From a virus: 48,358 nt of DNA. Positions 28,101 through 40,100 of the stretch are shown here, piece after piece. The stretch spans positions 1 through 48,358 of IMG/VR virus record IMGVR_UViG_3300006916_000075. One strand, 5' to 3'. Numbering within the stretch: the first letter of the stretch is position 1; every line of letters starts with the position of its first letter. The notes under the pieces were generated by a model that searched no databases, was not told the origin of the DNA, and saw only the letters and a list, made by a program, of their open reading frames with translations. The position numbers and the translations under genes were made by a program.

Positions 28101-31100
28101 AATTTGCAAGAGCTTTTGCAGACCCAATAGCCTTAGTAAAAACTACTGTTGGTCCTAAATCATTCAGGGTAAGCAAAACAACTAGAAAAACATGGAATTA
28201 TAAAAATGATGATGACTTTAGAATTCATGGAACATATGATAGCGAAAATCAGTTTGTTTCTAATATTGGGTACTCACAATTTATAAAATCTTGGCTTAAA
28301 TTTCAAGATTATGATATAACTAATAATTTTAAAGAAAAATTAAAAACTTTAAATACAAAAATTTCTCATAGAATGGCAGGTTTTGTTGACAGTGATACTG
28401 CAACAATAAAAACAGACCAATATAGTACAACAGGAAATGCTTCAAGTATAATAATACCGGTTGAAAATAGAAAAGTCACAATACACGACAGTGGAAACAA
28501 GTCTAGAAACAATTACACTGGTGTAATTATTGAAAAAACTATAAATGGTTATAAAATAAAAGGTTTTGATACCTCATTATCTTATTTTAACATATTAGAA
28601 AGTGATAAACAAAAAGAATCACAATCAATTACTAGAGGCGGAAAACCAGTTTCATATATTAATTGGGCATCTAATAAAGAATATCCATTAGGAACTATAG
28701 TAAACTATTTAGGCAGTTATTACATGTCCAGAATGAATGTGCCATCAAATAGTACATTTATTTCTGATCAATGGGATAGATTACCTTCACTTCCTCAACA
28801 AGGTGGTGCTAAAGGAATAATTTACAAAGAATCTACAGGTATTATAAAAAGAATAGATTATAATAAAGAGTTTACCTCTGTACAAGAAGTGTTTGACCTA
28901 CTTATAAGTTTAGGAAGGTATCAAGAATCAATAGGATTTAACTTTGGAGAGTATGACGACAGTATAGGTAATGTTAAAAATTGGAATTATGCCGCAGAGC
29001 AATTTCTTTTCTGGGTCACAGGCGGCTGGGAAGTAGGAAATACATTAGAACTTTCTCCAGGTGCAGGTAGTATTGAATTTTTAAAACAAAACGAAGCAGT
29101 TTCTGAAATAAAACGTGTATATAGAGATCAATTTAGTATATTAGACCAAAATGGTGCTGTAATTGACCCTAAAGAATGTGAAATAATCAGAGACGCAAAC
29201 AGATTGCAAATTAAACCACCAGTTGGCTCTCAGATTTATAGTATTACATTATACACAAAACAATTAGAACATGTTTTAAGCATTGATAATGTATCTGACT
29301 TTAATGATACTTACTATAACGATTTACTAAACCAAAGAATTAAAAGATTAAACTTTAAAGGTAAAAGAACATTAGGTTGGGACGGAAGATTTAGTTCTGA
29401 AGGGTTCATTATTGACGAAGGGGAATTACAGCCTAACTTAGATAATATTACATCTACAATGGCAAATTACCACACAATTGGTTTTGTTCCTGTAGATAAA
29501 CAATTATATAATGCATCAAGAAATTTAATAGGATTTGAAAACAAGTCTTATCTAACAGAATTAGGAATTACTGACGATGATCAAGTAGAATTTTACAAAG
29601 GTGCTATACAATCTAAAGGTACATTAAATTCTATAAGTAAAATACTTAATAGTAATTCAATTGTCCAGGGTAATGTAAACATATATGATGAATGGGCATT
29701 AAAAACTGGGTCATTTGGTGATTTAGATAACAATCAAAGTATTGAGTTAAAACTTTCTAAACAGGATATTGTGCAAGACCCACAATTATTCCAACTGGAA
29801 TTTCCTGAAGACATAACTGGGTTAGTAAAAGAGATAGTAATAACAGAAAGAAATGCAAGTTATTATGAAACACCATTAATAGAGTTAGGTGCTCCAACTA
29901 ATTCACCTAAAAAACAAGCCACAGCAGTAGCAACACTAAGTTCAGATGGTACTATTAACAGTATAAGCATTACAGAACCTGGAACAGGGTATGTAGAAGC
30001 AAATACAACACTAACAGTTTTAACATCTAACCTTAATGTTACAAGTAATACATATACATTTAATTATGTATCTGCTGTAAGTGAAAGTTTATTCCCACAA
30101 TCTAACATATCAGGTATAGCAAACATAACAATAGCAGACCATTTTGCTAGTAATACATCTGCACAAACTATTGATTTAAGTAGTGTAACAGAGGTAGCAA
30201 ATGTTGTGACAGCAATTAATACTGATAGTGTAACAAATGCAAATATTGTTGCCACAGCAATAGAAACTTTTGATTCAAATGCAAACTCCAGTAGTTTTGT
30301 ATTACAGATTACAGGATCAGATTTTACATTAGGTGGCTCAGGATTAGCAAATTTAAATTTAACAGCACAAAGATATCAACCTAGACAGAGATTTGGGTTT
30401 ACTATTGCTAATAACACAACTGTAGACAATATTATTGTGTCAGTAGACGATACATTGGTACCAAGAATTGATGGAAATGTAACTTATTGGGAATACGATG
30501 CTGGAGATAGATTCCAAACAACAACTTCCACATTGACGACAAGTGGACCATATGATGTAAACATAGCATCACTAACTGGAATGATAAATTCTAGCAGTAT
30601 TATTGCAAACGAAAACACAGCTCTTGTAGAAGGGATTTATTCTTATGTAGATGTTTATGTAAATGGTACAAAATTAGAAAACACAGTTGATCAAAGTCAA
30701 TATTCAGTTCCTAATAACACTACTGTAAGAATTTTAGATGTAACTAATTTACCAGAAGGTAATATTGCTCCTAATTCAAACATTTACATAGTAGAAAAAG
30801 CAACTATAGACTTTACTGATGACTATCAGGGAGATATTCCTACAAGCAATTTAAGTATAAAAGTTCAGAGTAACGAAGGATTTAGTGTACAAATTGCAAG
30901 TAAAAGAATTTTTGACATTACTCCTGATATTAAGAATGATGAAATTATAACTTTAGATATAGATGACAAAAACAGGTTCCTTAAAAAGCCAAATGGAATA
31001 AGAACAAACGAAATTTGGCCACTTGTTTCAAATGTAGATTATACAGGTGTTAAAGATATTGAGTTTACTCAAATACCTAATGCGGGTTATGTTGACAGAA

Positions 31101-34100
31101 AACATGTAAACTATCAGAGTTTCGGTGTTATTGATATGCCAGACCTATTTGGTGCTGACAGAGTTTATAAGCCTAGTAAAAATGAATTAATTCATATAGC
31201 AAAAAGTGAAAATAATGACTGGAATGTTTACAAACTCAGAGAGCCTGAAGATTTAGGTGTAACTTTTATAGAACAAGATGGTACACCTGGAGCATATTTA
31301 TATACTACTGCTGATTTATTTGACTATGTAGATAGTAATCAATTACAACAAAATGATTTATCTAGATTTTTAGATTACACACTTGTTATAAAACGTGCTA
31401 GAACTTCACAAGATGTAGTATTATGGACCAACCAAGAAGTTGTTGATAAAAAATCAGCACTTATAAGAGACTTTGGTGCTATAACAATGTTACAAGCGAA
31501 CATAGATACTATTGGAGTTGGAGCATCTTCAACCTTCTATCATGACTTTAGTAATATTTCTCCAGCACAAAGATCTAAAATTGTAGGTGATGTTGTACAA
31601 GCAGATGCAAATGGCACCGTAATTATGACTGCAAATGGTGGTAGCACAATACAAAACGGTGATCAAATTTTCCTTATAGACCCAGCACATACTCTAGTGA
31701 CTCACTCTGCAACTAGTTTATTACATTCAGATACAGCAAATGCTACTAGTGGTAGTGCTAATGCAATTTATGATAGTAAAATTACTATTACAGCAAGTAA
31801 TCCAGCAAATGTAACTAACATCGTGGGTAACATCACAATGATTGATTTGACTTTCTCAGGAAGTAATGTAGGTGACTTTACTCCAAGTGAAGTAACCAGT
31901 TTAAGATATACAGCAAGTAATGTAGATTATGTAGCAGGTACATTTGATATACACACAGATGATTCCACATTCCAATCTTATTTTGGTAACGTGGCGAACA
32001 CAACCATTACAAGTGTTACTAATTCTTTAACAAGTGTACAATTTACTGTACATGAACATAGTAACGTTCATTTACAAACAGTTACAGCAAGTAATGTAAA
32101 TTTAAATAATGGTACTTTTACATTTAATCAGAGTAATGTTACTGCAAATGCTAGTAACATGGTGGGTAGACTGCTAACAAAATGTGAACTTACAGTTCCA
32201 GATCACGGTCTATATATTGGTGAGATAGTAAAAGTTTTATCAAATAATATAAGAGGGTATTATCAGGTAGAATCAGCAACACAAAACAGTTTTGTTATTA
32301 ATGCTCCTTATCATGCAAATTTAGATGTCACAGGACAAGTTTTAACCAGAGGGTTACATATAAAAACATCAGAGCCACACAATTTACCTGTAGGCTATAA
32401 TGGAAAACGTGTTATGGTTCACCAGGCACAAAACCCTTACTACAACCAAACTTATAATGTAGGTTATGTAAAAAGCAATACAGAAATTATTATTGAAGAT
32501 GTGTTTGCCTGGAATGCTACAGAAGACGATGTGTCGCCTTCTTTTAATGCAGTAGTAGACGGTTCAGTTGTAAATTCTAACAGTATAAAATTATCAAGCC
32601 CACCAATTGAAATAGGTAGAAAATTTATAGTAACAGGCTCAGGAATCACAGAAAGAGTTAGAGTTACCGACATCAGTAAAATGAATGTTACTGGTGTAAT
32701 AAAATTAGACAAAAAAGTTTCAGTAGCAGACGGTGTCACACTTACTTTTGAAAAAGAATGTGTGCTTACAACATTAGATCATGATGTAATTAAATTAAAT
32801 AATACAAGTTTTAGAATAGATGATACAACTACTCCACAGGGTATAGTAGAGTCATTTAACAATACTCAGGCCATAAAAGCAGGATTAATAAACAAAAAAG
32901 GAAATACATTTGGTCTAGGTATTCCAATGTTGAAAAAACCATACTTGCCAGATGGTACTCCATACAGAGCATACGCAGGTAAATCTCCTTATGTAAGAAA
33001 TGAAGAATTAGATGAAAACTTGTCTGCTGGTATGGATAAAATGGGTCATATTAAATTTAAAAACCCAGCAAATGCAGGATACAAGCCGTTTAATAAAAAC
33101 CCTGTTCAAAGTTATATAGATCCTAACTCACCATTAAGCGGTGCATATGGTTCAGGAGTGAAAACACCATACAACAATTATTTGGCAACTCCACAATACT
33201 TTGGTACAGGAGGAAGTATTACAGGAGGCCCTGATGTTAATGTAGGAAACACTTATGCTGACCAAGGACCAATAAGCAATGGTGTTGTTGACGTACCTGT
33301 GTGGACACCTAAAATTAATCAAAACAGCTCACTTAACGATATTGGACCTGGTGCTCCTGTATTCACAGGACAGGCCTTACAAGGTGCTCCAGAAAAACGT
33401 TGTGGGCCAGACGCATGTGCTTCAACAAATAGAGCAGGTAGAGGAATACCTCATAGTATTATTAGAGGAAATGGCCCTTTAACCTGGAACTCACAAAATT
33501 GTGCTATAGAAAGTACAGGCACTATTACAGTATCGGGAACGGTATCAGGTACAGGACATGGAAAAAGAAAGTGGGGCGGCGACTATTCAGGATATTACAG
33601 TCCAACAGGACAAACAGGTGGTGGTGCTATAGACTTTAAGAAGAGAGCGGCCGCAGGTGCTGTAACATGGTCAGATAATGGTAGTACCCAGTCCTTTAGA
33701 GTTCCATTTAAGGTAACTCAAAGTGGTAAAATTTATGTACACGGATACCAATCTGGTAAATCAGGTAGAGACACAACCACAATATCAGTAAGTGTAGTAT
33801 CAGGTAATGCAACCATAGTAGGTGCAAGTACTATAAAATGTAAGTATATGGGACCGGGATACACTTCACCAAATGGTGCAGGTGCAGTTATACAAGTAGA
33901 TATGCAGGCCGATTCAGAAATTTTAATTACAGGTACATGTAAAGGTGGAAGTAATCATTGGCATTGTTGTGAAATGCATGTGTCAGGATCTAAATCTGCT
34001 CTTAACCGAACAAGTGAAAGAATTGTAAAAAATACACAAACTAATACAGGAGGACAAACAGGTGCTCAAAGTGGAAATGGTGAATATGTAATATTTGATT

Positions 34101-37100
34101 ATAGTGACAAGCAAGGAGCAAACAAAACAGAAGAGTTCCATTTCGAATCACCAGGATCTGGCACCGCTACAATATTGTTTAACAATTACAGTGGTTCAGA
34201 CGGAATACAAGTGTTAGCAGGCCCACAAAAAGGAAATGAAATTAATTTACTTGCAGAGTCTACTTGGGGTAATATAAGAAGACTAACAAATAATGAAAGA
34301 CAAGAATTAAGAAACAAATATGTTGTATCAAGTACAGGTGCTTCAAACTCCAATTACGCAAATAGGAATTTCGATGATCATCGCTCTAACAATAGTTCAC
34401 CCAAATCCAATTTATCTAATCAGTTAATTGGTGTAACCGATGCAGGTGCAATGGACTTTAACATACCTGCAGGTGGCGATTATAGATATATTAAAGTAAT
34501 AATTCCAAAGGCAAGTTATATCTTTGACCATATTTTAAAATTACCAAATGCTACTCCTCCACCTAATAATCCTGCAACTGATCCCAATCCAACTGTGCCT
34601 TGTGGACAACAAACACAAATGCCTACAGGTAATAATTCCAGCAGTGGCGGAAGTGCAAGTTCAGGCCCAGGTGCAAATACATCAGGAACAGGTTCAAGTT
34701 CAAGTAATAACAACACTGGATCTTCTACATCAGGAACTAATCCTGGTGGTTCCGGCAGTACTAATAACACGAATCGAAATGCAAGTACTGGCGGAGGATC
34801 AGGAACAAATAGCAGTTCAGGTGGAACAAACAACACCAAGTCTATAGGTTCAGGTAATGCTGGGTCTTACCAATACACCACAAATTACGGAAATGCAGTA
34901 AAGGCGGCAGTAGCCAAATATCATCAGATAGTTACAAATAAAGGAAGTTTACCTACGCCTAAATGGCCTTACATTAATATAGCTCAAACATCTGGCTTCT
35001 ATAGGGCACCAATGACAGGGTTAAGTTTTATACCTAGCATTTACAGAAAATCTGTCAAAATGGTTGCTAACACAGGATACGGATCTCCAATATCTTTAGG
35101 TAGTGGTAGATATGTAAACAATCAAGTACAAAAAATTAGTGGTGGGTTTGTGGTACCATTAGCACAAAGATTAACAAAAAATATTCCACTAAAAGCAAGA
35201 CCTTTAAGAAATTTAGATGCGGCAGAATTGCCTTACTACAATGTATTAGATGCTAATAAATCAGCATTTGAACAAGGTGGTATGTTCTATAATTGGAATC
35301 CTAAAAAGATCAGAGGAGATATTAAATTAGATGATGGTACTTTCTTAGATATAACTGGTGCTACTTTAACCGGTGCAGATGTAGGATTAGGATTAGGGAA
35401 TTTACTATACTATAGTGACCCATATAACGGTGCAAGTATAGGTGGAGATGATCCGGTAGATACTATGCCAGTATCTCCACCAGAAGAATTAGCAGAAGGC
35501 CCAGTTGTATTAGAGGACGATGATGTAAATTGGAACCCAAATTTTCAGATTACATTTCAACCTAAATTTAGAGGTGCATCTGCAGGTCCTAAAATTGTTA
35601 TACCATTGTATAAACCAGTACCAGGTCACACTATTGATACAAGCAATTTGTCAGGATTAAATCCAGAAGACACAATAAACATTAATGGCAGAACAATAGG
35701 ACCATTTAAAGGTACTAGCCCAGAAGCAATACTAAAAGCGATAAATTGTGTTGATGCAACAGGATTTGAAGCAAAACCATTAAGCGGTGATTTAATTAGA
35801 ATAAGCAGTTGTAGTAATGTTCCTCTGACAGTAAAAGAAGGCTGTTCAGGTGGATTATATAAAGAAGTATTAGATTTCCATATTAACAGAGCTTTTGTGG
35901 CACAGGAAGTCAGTAACACATCTACAGTATCCGCAACCACAAACATATTAGATTCATCTGGTTCATTGGTAGATACTGCTGTAAGTTATGCTCACTTAGA
36001 TGTAACTGGTGGAGTAAATGGTTACTCAAATGTAAGTGCTAGCCAAGGTTTTGTGACATCAAGTAATGTTGTACAAACTGGTGGTAGTGGCTACTCTATT
36101 GGAGACAGATTGAGAGTAGTTGGTGGTACGCCAATTAAAGATCCATTTACTGGTGTTAAAGAAATTTGTATTAAAAATCCAGGTGCTGGATACAGTTTAC
36201 CAGAAAATATTGTTGTTACAATAGGAGACGGTTCTACTCCAGGAAGAAATGCATTAGTTAAAAATGTAGTGTTTGATGCAAATAACGGTATTAAAAAAGT
36301 AAATCTATACTCAGGTGGTGAAGAATTTGATGTTAATAGACCACCAAGAGTTACAATAACAGACACGGGTTCCATACCTCAACCATCAGACTATTCAAAT
36401 GCTCTTGTTAGAGGTGATTTTGTAAAATATATGATTTTTGAAATTAGTGCTATCGACTCAGTAGGATCTGTAGCAAACAGTATTCCGGTAGGAAATACTA
36501 TAATAGACATAAATCAAGAAGGTGTAACTGTTACTGATAATGCCAATAAGATAGATGGTATAAACGCCAGACTTAAAGTTATTGTAACAGAAAATGATGC
36601 AGGTGTCAAGTCCGCCACAGTAGAAGTAAGAAAAGGTGGAAGACATTGGCAAGTAGGACAAACATTTAGTGTAAGACCTGATGTATTAGGCGGTACGTTT
36701 AGTGATAGTCCTTTAACATTCCAGGTAGGTAATGTAAATCCATTATTACTAAGGTATGCTCAACTTAATAAAAATGCCGCAGGAGTAGACACCTTAGGTG
36801 ATGCATTAAGAGAAGGAATATTGACATTCAAGAGCGGATTCCTACAACCTCAACAAGCAGAATTAGAAGCAGTATTGGATAACAAACCTGGAGGCAGGGT
36901 GCCTAGAGTTGCTAAATTTGAGGTTACAAGTATTGACTATTACGGCACAATTACAAGTGTTAAAATTTTAGATAGGGGAATTTATAAAGTATTCCCAAGT
37001 GATTTAACAAACGGTTTACCTTTAGAATATGATCATGTATTACTTGGAGATGAGGCAGGTTGGAATAACGCAGGTACAGAATATGTTGGCGGTTCAGGTT

Positions 37101-40100
37101 TAGGACAATTTGATCCTGTAACACTGGATAATTTAGGCTCACCAGGTGGGTATGACCCAATTAACAACAAATTACTAGGTGGTGCAGGTGCCAAAATATT
37201 CCTTACAGCAAGTGAAATACCAGATTGCTCACAACCAGGTAGTGCCAAAAGAGCATTAGGTTTACCTGATGTTATTGCTGATATAGACGCAGTGGCAGAT
37301 TTAGGTTCAGCAATACAGGGTGCTATAGGTGATGCAGGGTACGGTCCAGACGACTTTAACATTGATATTACACCTATCAACGATTTAATTTCTCAAATAG
37401 ATATATCTAGTCCAATATTTGATGGATTAGAAATTGGTGAAACTACACCTGGTGTATTGGATTCCTTAGGGTTACCACCAGGCGATTATAATATTGCTTC
37501 GCTTTGTGTACATGCAATAGTAGAAACAAAATTAAAAGATGAAAATCCAGTTGTTGCAAATAAAATGAATCAACTAGTTGATAATTTAGGCCTAGGTTTA
37601 GATACCTCAGGCCCAATAGATGTTATAAAATTACTTTGTGTAGACACTATTGGTGATGATGATGACGATAATGGACAAGACGGTATTAGTATATTTGGTG
37701 ACGGAAAGGTAGAGTTTTTAAGAGATTTATATCAGTATGAATTAAGAAGCATTACAGGAGACCCTGTAACACTATTAAGTTCTGGTGTTTCACAAGAAGC
37801 AGATATACTTTATTTAGAAAGTCAAAGATATAGTGGTAACACACAAATAAGTTCTGCTAATACAAATTATCCTGAAATTTCTGGAAATATTAATTCCTAT
37901 GCAAATATATGGATCGACAATTATAATGATACTGGTAAATGGGCATATTTAGAAAACGGTGACGTTATAAGAGAACAACAAGATTTAACTGACACCAGAT
38001 TTATTAACAAAATTATTACATATAATAATGAAACCGGTATAAAACAAAACGATATCCATCTTTATGATCCATTCAAAGGTATTTTACCTGGATTTATAGA
38101 AAATGAAATACATTTTATAGGTGAAAACGATCCTGTAGTTTATGATAGTGCAAGAAGTAATTTTTGTGATCCTAAAATGGTTGGTAAAGTTTGGTGGGAT
38201 ACTAGTACAGTAAGATATAACTGGTACGAACAAGGAACATCTAGAGAAAGATGGCTAAATTGGGGTAGCACATTCCCAGGAAGTAATATATCAGTTTATG
38301 AATGGGTACGCTCTAATCAGCCACCTACTTCATGGGCATTAACAGGAACACCAAGATCTCAATACATAGTAAAATCAGAGCTTAATCCAGTTTCAAATAA
38401 ATTACAGGATTATTATTACTTCTGGGTAAGGAATACAAAAGCATTAATTCCTTTTGCTGTACAGCAACACGGAAGAGAGTTAAGTACATTTGACATAGCA
38501 AAATATCTAGCAAATCCTATTGGATATGGATTAAACTTAATAAGTTTTATAGATAATAAATCTTTTGTAATGAGTAATATTGCAAATATTTTAAGCGATG
38601 ACAATGATAATTTACAAATTAATTTTAGTAGAAATCAAAATCCAAATGGTAAAAAACATGACTCATGGTTACTAGCCAGAAAAGGTGATAATAATAGTAA
38701 TATACCTGAAGACTTATCACAAAAACTTATAGATAGTTTATGTGGTTATGATAAAACAGGAAAAGAAGTACCTGATAAAAATCTTAGTGAAGTACAAAAA
38801 TTTGGTTCAGCATTTAGGCCAAGACAAACATTCTTTAAAGATGTAAAAGGTGCTAGAAAAGTTGCATATGATTTTATAAACACTTTATTTAAATCATTAA
38901 AAATGAACACTGAATTCGAAGATTGGGATAGTGATTTAGTAACCTCAAGAACTTATTTTAAAACAGAAAATTGGTATGGTGTTAAATCTGTAGATAATGT
39001 AACTAAATTAATTAACTATTATGATGATTCATACAAACCTGTTTATAGAGTCAATAGTTTTACCGAATTAAATTCACTTAAAAATATTAGAGACGGTGTT
39101 GTAGTACAGATTAAAGGCAGTGACTCAGATAGAAGTCAACTGTATCAATACGATGGAAATTTAAGAAAATATAATCTTATCAGTATAGAAAATGAGATAA
39201 TTCAATTAAACGAAACATTTTATTCCGATAACACTAACACAATGTTAGACAGAGAATTAAGAAGTATTTTAAACACAATTAAAGATAATAAATTTAATAA
39301 TGCATCTTACTGGAATATATTCTTCTTTACATTATTAGAATATGCTTATGCAGAACAAAGCGGACTTAGTTGGGCATTTAAAACAAGTTATGTATTTGTG
39401 GAAAAAGAAGAAACAGATCTTATTAAATTTGCTGGATTTAAACCAGACAATTTTGATAAAGTTTTAGAATACATGAACGAATTTAAACCTTATTCAAGTA
39501 AAATTAGAGAGTATAAAGATGGTAAGCAACCACCATTTGAATACATTAAAGATCAAATGATAAGTGATTTTGATAAACCACCTTATGCCGATTTTGCACA
39601 AGGTACTATTAGAATACTTGATGAAAATGTAGAATCTGATAGCCAGTTTATGGCAAATACAGCCGAATATGTTAAGTATCATAGCATATCAAACAAAAGT
39701 CTATCACCTATTAGGCAAACAAAAACAAGCCTTGTATTTGACAGAACAAACTGGCAATCAACACAATTCCAGTGGAACCCAAGTTCAGAAAGTGCTAACA
39801 GTAGTATAGCAACAAATATAGCATGGATTAAATCAGCAAGTAATTCAGATGTAAGTGGTAATGCTAATGTAAGATCTATAGACAGGATTATAAAATTTGA
39901 TACTGATGTTAATACTAAATTTACAAATGAAATGGAAATTTATCTAACAGGGCAAGGATATGTTGCAGGTTCTAGTGCAAATACTACTTTAATAAGTAAT
40001 GCTACAATATTGCTAAATGCCATTGAGGCAGGATCATTAGACGGTACTTTAAATAGTGCTAGAAATAAAGTTGGTGGAAACTTTATAGGTGATATTTTAG

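Noticed and set aside
31295-31302. TATAAATA on the minus strand inside the giant gene
   Set aside because: It matches the late element but no minus-strand gene with a start follows; likely chance in A+T-rich coding sequence.
34516-34839. 107-residue minus-strand and 99-residue plus-strand frames opposite or beside the linker
   Set aside because: They are shadows of the low-complexity Ser/Gly/Asn codons of the giant gene, with Pro/Leu/Val- or Gln/Val-only composition.
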